Counted from the stretch's first letter, positions 45,567 to 57,580 are shown. The stretch is DNA of 64,000 bases from Salvator merianae (GCA_003586115.2 QVOM02000025.1:47450229-47514228), one strand, 5' to 3'. Made by a program: numbers and translations. The notes: generated by a model from the letters alone, not told the origin.

Positions 45567-45894
45567 TAGAAATGTACAAAGTTCAGTTCATGCTTGAAAA
45601 TTCAATTGAATAGTTCACATCCAAAGCTGTTCACATTAAACCAAACATGGGGTTGTTGGAATATTAGGAAAACCAATCAAACTGAACCAGACCCCCACTT
45701 GCAAACAAGAACAATTTGATCAAACAGTTCATGCTTGCTGTATTTTTTTTTTTGCCCTAAAAATGACTTTTTTAATGGAAAAATTGTTTTCTTTGTTGTT
45801 TTTGAACAAGTTCACAATTAATGTAAACAGCAATTTGAACAATTAAATGGTTCACTGTCAAGCCAAATGTGATTTTTGTTCATGCACATCCCTA
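45567..45894. mobile_element. Family A MITE, short form
   Basis: TAGAAATGTACAAAGTTCAG at left, TTGTTCATGCACATCCCTA at right. Flanking octamers TTTTTCCT (45559-45566) and GTTTTCCT (45895-45902) match at 7 of 8. The 328-bp interior has TTCAAT/ATTGAA foldback words. Confidence 0.75.
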
Positions 45895-45902
45895 GTTTTC
45901 CT

Positions 45903-47446
45903 GTCCTTTTCTTTTTCTCTGCTCCCCAGTTTATGAGGTGGAATATCAATGCTGAAAACTAGAGTTAGAAAAGACTTGATAAGAATGAAAAGATTCTGAT
46001 TGAAATAAGCTCTGAGGAGAAGTGTGTGAGTTCAAATGATAGTTTATGTTAATTCCAGCCAAGTTGCAGCTCTGCACAAGATGAGAGCAGCATCACAGAT
46101 AAAAGACTTAGCAGCCAAAAAGGATAGGATGAGATCTTGAGGAAAAATAGGAGATGGATAAAAACTGCAGAATGAAACTTAAGTCTGTGTGCTTCTGTGA
46201 AGGAAAATTGGTATTGAGAGTTCCAGATAAAGCTGAATCTACCATACAGAATATCTCCAAATAGTCTTGATGTCAAAAACTGAAGTGCCTGCATTGGTTT
46301 CCAATTTTTGCTACTTTCTGTGAAGACTGATGAATAAAGATTAAACTTCCTAAAAATGAAAATAAAGCATATGATAAAATTTTTAAATTATAAATTTATC
46401 TACTTTCTGTGAATTTATCAGAGAAAAATTGTCACTCTTTGTGGTAACACTTGATAGAAACTACAGATAGATGAAGCCTGATGAATTCAGTTTTACTAAC
46501 GATAAGTTGTCAGGTGAAAAATATTGAGATATAAACAAGTTTTAGTATTTCAAATTCTTTTGATATGCCTAATATATTTGACTTGATTCTGTGACAAACT
46601 TATGGAAAAATCTACTTAAAAATCACTTTTTAAAAAAATGATTTGTTTTTCAGGTAGTATTTTCTTAAGGCAGAGAAAATAGTAAATATAATCTTTTTTT
46701 CTTCTGTTTTGCCCTCCCAAAGGAAGTAAAATATTAGTTGTGATTCCAGTATCTGTTGTTTAATAGACCACAAAAAAATTGCAGATCCTTAACATGATAA
46801 GTGATTCTGGTTTTAAGGGGGACCATTCTATGCCTGACTAGCTTCTGGCTCTCAGCAACTTCATAAATTAAAAAAAAGTTACAAAAATTACATTCAAGTA
46901 ATTTAACTGAATGTGAATGTCCCCAAAATGGGCTCAATCATGGTATGACTAGTTCCACTATCTACTAAAGCTTTAACAGTGAACTCATCCAAACTAGGAA
47001 CATTGATGTGCAGATCAAACTAGATGCATGAGTAGGACTTCATTGCTGTTGGTGGGGAAAAATGTCAACAGGTCCTACCTGGGTCCCTGCTGACAGGCAG
47101 GAGTGACCCATTTTCCAAATCCAAGGTTAGATTGGAGAAAGCTGAACTGGAAGAAAAGCCAGTGGGATCTGGGAGTTTAGCACTAGCTATGGGGAACTTG
47201 GAGGTTGCTTTGATGTTCTTCATAGCTTTTGTAGATATTGCTCCCTTGGCTGGTTTAATGAGAGTGCAGATCTGATATCAAGGACAGGTTTCTTTAAGTA
47301 TTCATAGGCCTTATAGCTAGTTCCTGCACAGTGCATGAATGGATCCTGTGATTTGCATTTGTTATTATTATTGTTATTTCATCAGTGGAAAGGAACTGAT
47401 GTGCAATCATGCCTGTTGAGCCAAAGGTGGTGGCAAGTAAAGAAGG
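45903..47446. other. Unannotated DNA
   Basis: Ordinary AT-rich sequence, no gene recognised. Confidence 0.4.
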
Positions 47447-47454
47447 ATCCCAAC

Positions 47455-48460
47455 TAGGGATGTGCACAAAGCTTCGTTCCCTTCGTATTTCACGCGAAAA
47501 TGGCATTTCCGCCATCTTCACACGAAATACAAAGGGAAAAAGGGACAACGAAAGCGAATGGCGAAGGGCCCAGCGACTTTCGCTATCTTTCGAGTCCTTC
47601 GCCATTTGCCACAAGCTCCCTCTTTTTGGCCGCGAGAAGCTGCAAGCTTCACAGCCTTAAAGAGGTTGCAGAGTAAAGTTAAGTGCTGCCTGTCACAGAG
47701 GCAGCACTTAACTTTAGCGATCGGCGAAGGTCTTCCCTTCGCATTGGTTTTTCTCCGTTTCTGATTGCTCTCTCATTCCCCCTCTTCTGTCACTCACACG
47801 CGCACACAGAAAGAATAGGGGGAGAGAGCAATCGGAAACAGAAACGGTGAAAAATCAATGCAAAGGGAAGACCTTCGCCGATCACTAAAGTTAAGTGCTG
47901 CCTGTCACAGAGGCAGCAGCAGCACTTAACTTTCGCGATCGGTGAAGGTCTTCCCTTCGCTTTGATGTTTCGCCGTTTCTGATCTCTCTCTCATTCCCCC
48001 CCCCCCATTCTGTCTGTGTGCGCGTGCAAGTGACAGAAGAGGGGGAATGAGAGAGCAATTGGAAACGGCAAAAAAATCAAAGCGAAGGGAAGACCTTCGC
48101 CAATCGTGAAAGTTAAGTGCTACTAGCGATCAACAAACGTCTTCCCTTCGCATTGATTTTTCTCTGTTTCTGAACACTCTCTCATTCCCCCTCTTCTGTG
48201 ACTCGCATACGCACACAGACAGAATGGGGGGGGATGAGAGAGCGATCAGAAACGGCAAAACATCAAAGCGAAGGGAAGACCTTCGCCAATCGCTAAAGTT
48301 AAGTGCTGCTGCCTCTGTGACAGGCGGTTTTTGCGAAGATTTTCGCAATGAAAATGAAAGGCTCCCTTTTCGTGCCTCTCGTTGTCGTGCGAAAATGAAG
48401 CTCTTTTGCTTTTCAGCGCTGTGAAGCGAAGAGGGGAAAGTGCTTTCGTGCACATCCCTA
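47455..48460. mobile_element. Family A element with a multi-module palindromic core
   Basis: Starts TAGGGATGTGCACAAAGC and ends CTTTCGTGCACATCCCTA, 1006 bp. Flanking octamers ATCCCAAC (47447-47454) and ATCCCAGC (48461-48468) match at 7 of 8. At least three hairpin modules (about 47720-47882, 47936-48108, 48125-48297) share the GAAGGTCTTCCCTTCGC ... GCGAAGGGAAGACCTT arms and TCTGTCACTCGCACACG-like centres of the 37160 copy. Foldback spacers GTTAAGTGCTGCC...GGCAGCACTTAAC separate them. Non-autonomous. Confidence 0.9.
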
Positions 48461-48468
48461 ATCCCAGC

Positions 48469-50194
48469 ACCCTGGTTGGGTGAACTGAAGAATAGTTATC
48501 CATCCAAATGGGTTGTTGGTTGTACCCATCCCTGTAAAGGTTGGAGGTCTTCATGGTGAACCACCAATGACTTAATGTTCTGACTGAGACGATCATAGAA
48601 AAACATGGCAAGGATTGTGTCCCTTAGATCTGACATTTCCATTGCCAGCATACAGAACTCACAGGCTTACATAGCTATGGTTTGCCTTCCATGTTTTATA
48701 TTCCTCAGTATTTGGATGATATGGATGTTGTGCCAGATCACTATACTGTATATGGCTCATAGTAGCCATAGAGGTGTGGATGTGGTATAGGCACAGGAGC
48801 CCCAGGCATGTGTACCAGGACCATTGGGGGGAACAGTGTTGTTAGCCAGATAGAAGGAGGGGATCGATAACTCCAACCGGCTGCTGGGTTCAAATGTCCC
48901 AAGAATGGTATACATTGCAGAGCAGTAGTGGTCCTATTAAGCCCATAAGGGTATGAACCATAGTTTCCCAGGAGAACAGCACTGAAGCAAAGATTTGTTC
49001 ACCATAGGGAACTGCTAAAGAACCCCACAGACCAGTGATGGGATGATTTAAAAGTACAGGTACTGCATAGGAGGCAAGTTGGGTTGGTCATGCTGATATA
49101 TTGTGTAGCAGTTCTTCATGCCTGATGTTCAGATGTGCTCTAGCCAGACCCCATAGTAGACAGGCAGTGCAGGAACCCTGATAGGCTTGTTATTATTACT
49201 GCTGGTTTTCATGTAACCTCACCACAGAAGATTATTCACCCTGAAGGGTCCAAGTATTTCAAAACAGGTTAATCCACTCCAGATTATTTGCTCAGGTTGT
49301 GAGATGGTGGATATGCTTAGGGGAATGGTAGGGTCAAAGCCAATGGTGGCCTAGGAGCTTGTTGCCTCACTGGACAGAGGTCTACTGGATCAGAATGGAA
49401 GTTGTTCCAGAATGGCCTGGCCCCTTTTCATCCTCATCACCAAGCTTTCAGCATTAAGCTGGGCAAGGAGGTTCTCATGAGGTGGCTATTGGGTGGGCAT
49501 GACCTCTCCATGGGGCAATATGACCTACAGTCAATGTCCACTCTTCTCCTGCTTGCATGCTGTCTGGGGCAGAACTGGACATTCAAGGATCTAAACCTTG
49601 TGCTTTTGAATGGCACCCACCATAGGATTGGCTATGTACCTGTTTTGTGAGTCATTGGGTGTATGGTGCAAGGAAGAATGTAATCTGAAAATCTCCATGT
49701 TCTGCCCAAGGGAGAACTCTGCAGACACAGTAGGACAATGAAATCCCCATGGTGTGCAACTGGTGACATTATAGTCTCATTCAGACATGGGGTCATTGAT
49801 TAATGACAAAGAGTTGTGGCTATACCTGACTCCTCCAAAGCCCATAGATTGGGTGGATAGCCAAAACAGGGCCTCAGTAATAACCCATTTCTTCATCTGT
49901 CACCATGGATCCAATGTCTGAAAACAACACATTGGGCCCATCTTCCAACCTGAACTCACCTGGCAAGATGACACTCAGAAAGGTGAGGGCAGCCAACCAC
50001 CCAAGCTGCATGCAGAGCCTAGAGTCTTTTGAGTTCTGCATGGTGCAGATCAGATAATAAGTTTGGTTGAGTCCACAAGCAGAGAGGGGCGTGTATGGAA
50101 GTGACAAAGGTGACAGAGGACAAGTTGATAACTTATACTTTTCTGAGTATTAATAAGAAAGTGATTTGACATAACCTTTTTCCATTTCTCCCTT
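48469..50194. other. Unannotated, mostly unique DNA
   Basis: No repeat family or gene recognised. Chance frames up to about 80 codons. Confidence 0.4.
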
Positions 50195-50276
50195 TCTTCC
50201 TTCCTTCCTTCCTTCCTTCCTTCCTTCCTTCCTTCCTTCCTTCCTTCCTTCCTTCCTTCCTTCTTTCCTTCCTTTC
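50195..50276. repeat. (TTCC)n microsatellite
   Basis: About twenty TTCC units with a terminal TTCTTTCC imperfection. Confidence 0.95.
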
Positions 50277-50589
50277 TTGACTTCCAGTCCTAGAATTTCT
50301 TGTTACCTTTTTCCCTGTACTAAATAGGTGTGATCATGCTTTGGTTTTTGAGACAAAGTGTATACGAATATGCACCATAGACTACCATTTTAATAAAATT
50401 GGATTAGGTCCTATATCCAGCAGTCTCCCAACTCCTCCTTCTGGTATCTCAGGTGCAAGAATGGCTGTTCCTTAAAAGAATCATGGACAGCATCCCACCA
50501 CTTCCAATTGTTCACAATCTGAACTATAGGCAGGAAGGTATATGAGTTGGTGCATAAATTTACAAAATCTGATTTGCAGAGTTGCTAGG

Positions 50590-50590
<1 letters not shown>

Positions 50591-50641
<51 letters not shown>

Positions 50642-50642
50642 G
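50591..50642. repeat. (AT)n microsatellite
   Basis: About 21 uninterrupted AT units followed by TGTATATATG. Confidence 0.95.
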
Positions 50643-51013
50643 AGCACAGTCCAAGGGGAATAAGACTGTCTTCATTTGTCTTGCCTGAACAGAAAGAAGA
50701 AGAAGAAAACGAAGAGAGTTGTTGACTTAAACATGTTTCTTAATTGGACCTTAGCAAATTGAGTCAAAGTAAAACAGATGGTGTAGACTTTTTCCCAGAA
50801 TTGAGGACTTGTGCTGTAATTATCTTGAGCTATGATCTTTCACAGTTACACATACATAAATATGATTTCAATAAATTGGACTTGCAGTCTCTGAACTGTG
50901 TGAAGAACAGTGGCCCAGGGGAGAATATTTATTTTTTTCCTGTACATAATCAGTGCTGGACAAATACACATCAGTAATGGTGACTGGGTTTAATTGTCTC
51001 TAATAGAGAACAC

Positions 51014-51130
51014 TGAAGGGAGGGAAGGAGGGAGGAAGGGACAGAGGGAGGGAGGGAGGGATGAAGGACGGAAGGAAGGAAGGAAGGAAGGAAGGAAGGA
51101 AGGAAGGAAGGAAGGAAGGAAGGAAGGAAG
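51014..51130. repeat. (GGAA)n/(GGGA)n microsatellite
   Basis: An impure GGGAGGG part grades into about fifteen pure GGAA units (51069-51130). It is the complement of the TTCC tract at 50195-50276. Confidence 0.95.
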
Positions 51131-51139
51131 ATTTGTAAT

Positions 51140-51384
51140 TAGGGATTTGCATGAACAAAAATCTTGTGTTCAGCTCACCATTGAACCAAGCACCCATTTG
51201 ACTTGATGCTGAATCATTAAATCAAACAAATGGTTGTTCATATTCAGTTTTGAACTTGTAGGAAAACAAAATGAAAAAATACCATTTTGTTCAATTGAAA
51301 ATAAGCCTTTTTAAGGGCAAAAACACAGTGAACACAAGCTAATCTAAGTGTTCATGTTTGTGAATGGTGGACTGGTTCAGTTTG

Positions 51385-51423
<39 letters not shown>

Positions 51424-51535
51424 CAAACAGACAGACAGATAGATATAAAATCTCATGTTCAGCTCAATGAAATAGCTTCTAATATGAACTATTCAACTGG
51501 ATTTTTGAACAGGAACTGAATTTTTCACATATCTA
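51140..51535. mobile_element. Family A MITE containing a GATA microsatellite
   Basis: TAGGGATTTGCATGAAC at left; TTTTTCACATATCTA at right. Flanking octamers TTTGTAAT (51132-51139) and TTTGTAAC (51536-51543) match at 7 of 8. A (GATA)n tract (51384-51447) lies in the middle of the foldback and likely expanded after insertion. Total 396 bp. Confidence 0.75.
51384..51447. repeat. (GATA)n microsatellite
   Basis: About ten GATA units, then GACA-type variants. Confidence 0.9.
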
Positions 51536-51543
51536 TTTGTAAC

Positions 51544-52571
51544 CTGATTTCTGTGGATACAGAATTGACTGCATGTTGTTAATTATTGATGATAAACTGT
51601 AACATAATCACTTCATGAATAGAAATAACTTCTACATCCAAACAGTAAAGGCAAGTGGCCAGTGTGAGTAGGTTCAAATGGAAGCTCCTGCTGCAGACCA
51701 ATGCACACCTTCATTTGAAGATCATGCAGCACCAGCAAGTATTCCTTTCAAAAGAAATGGCTGGATAAAATGAAGATCTGCCAGTGAAGCATAAACTTCA
51801 ATGCCCACTAACTGGTGTATACTGGGGGAGAGCCTTCTGTTTGTGTTTTTGTGCCATTTGAGTAAACGTATAACTAAACCTTGAAACATATGTATCAGTC
51901 TTGTTAAATGTGAAGTTCAAAAGCTTCTGGAGAAACACAGATCCATAAACATTGCTTTACAGGTCTCCAAACCTTGCTCTAGCAAATTAATCACTCAGTA
52001 GATATCAGCCAGTATGGCACATCAAAAGCCTATTGACAAGGTAAGAATGATAGCTTGTGTACAAGGTGCAGGGGAAGCAATACAACAAAGCCTGGTTTCC
52101 CACAGCTTTTAAGTGTGACTTACCCCCTTTCCCATGCTCTGTGTGCTAACTACTATGCAAGACAGTATTTGCAGTGCCACCACACAAGATAGAGATAATG
52201 CAATAAAAGTCGCTTATTTATTTCAAGCAATTTGTAATGCCTTCACTCATCAACAAATTATGTCAGATCATAATAATAATTAAAAGAAAAAAGAAGAAAA
52301 AAAGAGCACCTAACAGCATACAGATGAAAGTGGCAGCTATAATAATTAGACGTGTTGGGGTATTGTCCTGTTATCTGAAACATCATATTGTTGATTAATG
52401 TGATACTAAGCAGTAAATATGCCACATTTAATTCAAAGGAGTTTCCTTATTAATAGACAAGTACAAATCTTCAGTGTAAATATGGTCTTATCTAATGAGA
52501 AATGCCATAAGGTTAACTGCAGTAAGAGGAGTCAACATTATGTTAAAGGCCAAACTCTGAGGACAATATTT
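51544..52571. other. Low-repeat DNA, conserved noncoding candidate
   Basis: Most is unannotated. The 52160-52560 part is rich in TAAT-type homeodomain words and GATA words (for example GCAATAAAAG, AATAATTAAAAG) with no transposon ends. Its function is unproven. Confidence 0.3.
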
Positions 52572-53818
52572 TGAGTTGTTTTGGGGAAATTAGCTTTTGC
52601 CCAGGCCTTAGACCTTTTTAGGGATCGATTTCTCAGTTATGGTTTTAATGACGCTAAATTGACATAGAAAATGCAAATAAAGAGGAGGTAATCCTTGAAA
52701 AGAATGGTGCTTCTTTATTATAATCCAGCAAAAAGATTAAAATCCAAAGAAATAGCAATAAACAATGTAATTTGTTAGTTTCAGCCAGTTTCATAAGTAG
52801 GATAGGTAGTTTGGCATTTGGAAAAGGAAAAGAAAAAGGCTTGGCTCCAAGCTAAGTAAGGAAACCTAGTTAGTGAGTGTAAAAGGGGTAGAAGGGGGGG
52901 GGGGGAGAAAGAGAGAGGGAGAGTCTGTGAGAAGCTAGCAATGGAGACTAGAGAAGGTTCCTAGCACTAAAGGGGCTAAATCTCACCCATCTGTAGTCTT
53001 CTCCAGGTAAAACGTCATCATGCCAAAAAGGAAAATTAGGGAAAAATCAGAGAATGGGATGTGGACAAGGCTCCACAACCCTTACTCCTTTAGAAACAAA
53101 AACAGCTCTTTTGCCAAGGGGCATGGAGAGATATATGGAATCCCTCTTTAAGTGAAATCAGCTCAAAAAGGAAAATAAAGGAAACTGCAAGCAAGCAGTG
53201 GATCAAGCAGCTCCTTAGAAAAATCTGTTCCCTCTCCATTTCAGGAGGAAAGTAAAGTCAGCTCTCAGCCAGGTAATATGGGGCTGTAATACTCTCTTCT
53301 TCCTCTGCTCCATAATGTTTCTTCTTCTCCTAGCTAACTCATGTTTCTTCCTCTTCTCTTCTCCTAACTAACTTCCTAATAGAAAAACCTGAACTTTTTA
53401 TATTCTTTTTCCCAAGTAGAAAAAGGAGGAAACTTCCTTTTAGCTGAGCAAAGAAGTGTGTTTTGCCACGTAGAGAGATAGACAGACAACTACACTGGTT
53501 GATGAGCTTAAATTGTGCTATTTGCATTCTTAATGAGAAGTTCTCAAGTTGTAGGCTTGAACAATAGGACTAGTTGATGGCCAGATACTTGCCCAATCTT
53601 TTGTTAACCATTAATGCATAATTTCCTGAGCTGACTCTCTGCAGCCAGGTTAACTTATTCAAGAGATGAGCAGAGGAAATCTGGTTTCTACAGGGTCCAG
53701 GATTCTGATCAGATTCCCTGTATTTGAAACCATTATAGTTATATTTCATAGGATCCATATCTATTTGTATATAATAATGTGCTCCTGTTATGGCAGGGCT
53801 ACAAGTGTCTGTGTTACA
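52572..53818 (-). mobile_element. Solo-LTR-like retroelement, copy 2 (minus strand)
   Basis: Closely matches 1512-2748 in order and orientation, from TGAGTTGTTTTGGGGAAATT to GGATCCAT. This copy continues about 60 bases further (TATAATAATGTGCTCCTG...GTGTTACA), so it may preserve the true U3 edge. TATA (about 53394-53402, minus) and AATAAA (52714-52719, minus) are kept. Many small indels separate the copies. No coding region attached. Confidence 0.6.
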
Positions 53819-53842
53819 TAACATCTCATGGCTACAATTAGT

Positions 53843-54240
53843 TCAAATCCAACATTCCAAGGTGGAAGTCTTCCCATGATGTAGTGGCCATCTACACTGC
53901 AAGGGCTGGAATAGCCAGGAAATGGGCTTCCAGCATTTGCAATGCAAATACCACCTGCTCACCAAGACAGTGACTGTGGAAACATCTGGCCACTGCCATG
54001 GCAACTGGGGATGTGGCATGTGACTATGCAGCTGCAGTTGCACCATGGCACATCATAGCTTGCAGTGTTTGCACCAGGAAGTAGTTGCAAACACTGCATA
54101 TCAGGAGTACTTCAGCTGCTCCTAGTACAATTGTTATCAGGAGTGACTGCAGATGCTCCAATCACTTGGATCTCTGTGAAATGCAGATGAACTGTGTTAG
54201 TGTCTCCTTGCTCACCAGCATCAAAGAGTGAACAGACCCC
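53843..54240. mobile_element. Family B MITE, left end damaged
   Basis: The right end GCATCAAAGAGTGAACAGACCCC is a family B terminus with subterminal TGCTCACCAGC. The left inner block AACATTCCAAGGTGGAAG matches other copies, but the outer GGGCC end is missing next to LTR copy 2. Confidence 0.5.
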
Positions 54241-54842
54241 AAGTGTGTCTAGAGCTCCTCCTCCTCTTTATATTATCTCTCAGTTTTCTTGAAGCAGGTT
54301 TGAGAAATGCTATACATTCTGATGTGGGTTGTGTTTGTTTGTTTTTTTTTCTACAATTTTTGAACACATTAAAACAATAATCATTTCTAGCATTTTTGAC
54401 AATCAAAGCACACTTAGGGAAGTAAAGTGAGCCTTATACTCCCTTACAACTCTAGCCATATTTATCTCCTTGTGACCTTTGGCAAACAGACTAATAAGCC
54501 TTGGAAAACAATCAATAAGATGAATAGCAGCCATCATCACAGGGAACACCCAGAAACTCCAAAAACCAACACATGCCAGTTCTGGACATTTCCAGTACGC
54601 CCTCAGGTACAAGCTGCCACTGCTCTTCAAAATTTAGGAAACTAGCCTTGCTGCATTTCAAACTATTTCTGTTAATTCTGCTGTTTGGTTCCTTGAATTG
54701 TGTGAGCTGATCTGACAGTACTGCTAAATTCAATATATATTTTTCATGAGTAAGTGTTTATTGCACTAAAGCTTCAAAAGTGCTTATCTCTCTTGGACTG
54801 CATACAGACTATAGCTGTGTTTGAAGAAACAGCTTGGGAGAT
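54241..54842. other. Unannotated DNA
   Basis: No element or gene recognised. Confidence 0.4.
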
Positions 54843-54845
54843 TTA

Positions 54846-55289
54846 GGGCCTGTTTGCACTTGCAGCTAGTAAGCATCAAGAACGCTTGCTAGCCAAGTGT
54901 ATCTGCACTTTGCAGAGTCCAAAGAGGGTGGGAGCCGGCTACAGCTACTCCTGATCACTATTATCCGTGGAGCACTAATTCCAGTAAGATGTATTAGCAC
55001 TTTGGCACTTATCTGGCATCACAGCACCCAGGCTGGTGCAATGCACTGATCATACCTGCACGATCAGCTCATCATGCCTGTGAACTGTGCAGGCTTGTCA
55101 GTCACTATGACAGCAGCCAGAAGCTTCCTGTCTACTGCCATGGTGAGGATTGGATAAAACTACCTGCATTGCCTGCTTCAGGTACATAATTAGAACCCCG
55201 CAGTCCAGACAGTGTCCATGCTGCAGGGTCTATTCCACCTTAGAATAGGATAATTATTCCATTCTAAGGTAGAAAGTGCAAAAGGACCT
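54846..55289. mobile_element. Family B MITE with TTA target duplication
   Basis: GGGCCTGTTTGCACTTGCAG at left and GAAAGTGCAAAAGGACCT at right, flanked by TTA (54843-54845 and 55290-55292). The subterminal AGCTAGTAAGCATCAAG is shared with the 2746 and 4700 copies, and a GATAATTATCC-type foldback lies near the right end. Length 444 bp, no transposase frame. Confidence 0.75.
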
Positions 55290-55292
55290 TTA

Positions 55293-56362
55293 GTCAAAAT
55301 CAAACCTCTTAGTGGCACATATTTATTTTTTTTAAAAAATTCCCTTTAGCTGCCACCCCAACTCACTTAACAACTGTTATATCAAGCTATCTGTTATGCA
55401 GCTTTTTGCCAGATACACTGATGCTGAAACATACTATGGTAGATTGGTTTCTGGGCAAGTTTGTTATTTTTTTGTTTTCACCTACCCATTAGAGTTAAGT
55501 TGCAGTCACATTATGCTATAGAAGGGCTTGTACAATCCACCCCCTCATACTGGTTTGAAGCTCTGCTGCAACCCTGAGGTGAGGGACAGAGCAATCTGAC
55601 ATGAATGTGAAATGTATTGTTCTAATCATGCTTTGTATCATCAGTTCAAATTGTGGTTAAAGTGTACGTACATGATCCATATTTACTGGATCGGTTGGCA
55701 AGTACGAATGGATAAAGCAGGACTGCTGACAATTTCTAGACAGTCATCATATGAATAGCCTCCTAGGATGGCCATGGCTCAGCTCTATCCTAAGTTGTCA
55801 CAACATGGTATGTACAATTAGGCTTTTTATTATCTATATCTAGTTACATGGATTATATTAAAACAGAAAAGACTATAAGTGCCAAAAATGTGTGCTTCTC
55901 TGGAAAAAAAAAAAAAGTGTCCATTTCTGATATGCAAGAGGGGAAAGCACTATAGTGTATATATTCAGCTCACGCATTTCGTCCAGATAAACAATAAAGC
56001 TATTTAATATTTACTTTTCTGCAGGTCATTGAGCTGCTGGTTTACATGGCTTTTTTTGAATTTCCTCTTGACTGATCAAAATATCTCCAGTGCTGATGCT
56101 GACACGCCAAACTTCAGAGGTGGAATATGAGACAAAATACATTCCAGACCTTTCACTCATCGTGGAACACTTCACATGCCATGAGAAGCAAAGCAGAGCT
56201 AGCTAAGTGAACACCTCTGCTTTTACTCTCTGCTTCAGTGCACTTGTCTTAGCCTGTGAAAAGTCATTTCCACTCTTGGTCTATCAAGATTGAAGTAATC
56301 AAATGATAAAAAGCAAACTGTTAATCAAATGGCATTGCAAAACTAAACAGTAAGTCTAAAGG
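55293..56362. other. Unannotated DNA
   Basis: A-run at 55903-55915; otherwise nothing recognised. Confidence 0.4.
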
Positions 56363-56382
56363 TTTTTTTTTTTTTTTTTTTT

Positions 56383-56487
56383 CCGTCAAATATTTGTTTA
56401 AGCAGAAATTTGTTGAAAAGTTAACCTATTGCCTGAATGTGAGACAAATAGCTTCACTATCATTTAGCAAGATTTGCTCCCTCCATT
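56383..56487. repeat. 105-bp segment duplicated at 59543-59647
   Basis: Preceded by a 20-base T run (56363-56382). It differs from the second copy at one base (T at 56453 versus C at 59613). It continues into unique DNA here, so this is the likely genuine location. Confidence 0.9.
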
Positions 56488-57374
56488 GGCTTTCAACACT
56501 TATGCAAATAGAACATTTTTTTGCAAGTATTTTTTAACCAATATTATCATATTCTACATGTAGAAAAAAAACAGATGTGCAAAATCTACTTCAGAAAGCA
56601 AGTCTAAATGTTCACTGTTGGTTTGAAAAGGTGGTGGTGGGGATTATGCTGTACTACAATTCCGATGAATACCAGGAACATTCTACACAACACAGAGAAC
56701 ACATCTAGGATATACCTGAAAGGTTTCCAAGTGGCATTGGTGCTTTCCACCTTTCCATGAGAAAAGAAAGATGTCTCAGAGCAGAAATTCTGAGGATGAA
56801 TGCCATAACATTGTTGTTGCAAAAGGATTTTTTGTGTATGTGTGGTTCGTATCAGTTGCATTCTTTCCTAGAAAAGTCCAGGCCACACTAATACTTGTCC
56901 ATGATAGAGTTTTAAGTTTGTGTATGTAGAAGGAAGAATATTAACTGCAAAAGTACCATTCACAACTACCCTAAAGGACAGTTAAGTAATTTTATTTTTC
57001 TTGGTGTGTGCCCTATCATACCCTATGAAGCTAAGATGTTTAGCATGCTTAACTGATTTTCTTGCAGAGGCAGTAAGTTTGTTTCTTGTGTAGTCAAGCA
57101 TTTGATGCATTATCAATCCAGGCCTTCAGTAAGATAGTTTCTTGAGATCTCTTTTTTATGTCCAAAGTTTCATTTCAAAACTCATAGTCCTCCTTCAAAC
57201 TGGGTAATAGCCCTGGAAACAAAGGTCTGCTTGACTACAATAAAATTATGCTTTAAAATCTGTGGTAGTTTTTGTACGGGAGGAGGAAGAGTGCCATAAA
57301 CATAGTGTTCCTGCCCTTCCAGATTAAGACTAATATTTTATTCTAAAAGTGGCAGTGTGCTTTCTGCAAACAGT
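56488..57374. other. Unannotated DNA
   Basis: No element or gene recognised. Confidence 0.4.
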
Positions 57375-57580
57375 CAAAATCACAGTGAGGGAATCCCCAG
57401 GCATGGTTTTGACAGGCAAGAGTGGTTTTCTCCCCCGAAATCAGAATCATCTGTGATTTTGACATGGGAGGAAGATTGCCTTTCTATCCCTCCTCATATT
57501 TCAGTCTGAACTGAGGAGAGATAAAATCTTCCTTCCCATCAAAATCACACCTGCGGATTTCCTCACCACAATTTTGGCAG
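57375..57580. mobile_element. Nested foldback element (unclassified MITE)
   Basis: Outer arms CAAAATCACAGTGAGGGAATCC and GGATTTCCTCACCACAATTTTG are inverted. Inner arms GTGATTTTGACATGGGAGGA and TCCTTCCCATCAAAATCAC are also inverted. The two-tier foldback spans about 200 bases. No target duplication seen. Confidence 0.55.

Noticed and set aside
47294..48611. Frames of about 100-120 codons on both strands
   Set aside because: They lie on the palindromic modules of the 47455-48460 element, with no transposase motif.
51000..51206. Open frames with EGRK or LPSF repeats
   Set aside because: Translations of the GGAA microsatellite.
1512..53818. A single provirus bounded by the two LTR-like copies
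   Set aside because: The interior is 50 kb of unrelated MITEs and unique DNA with no retroviral genes, far longer than any provirus.
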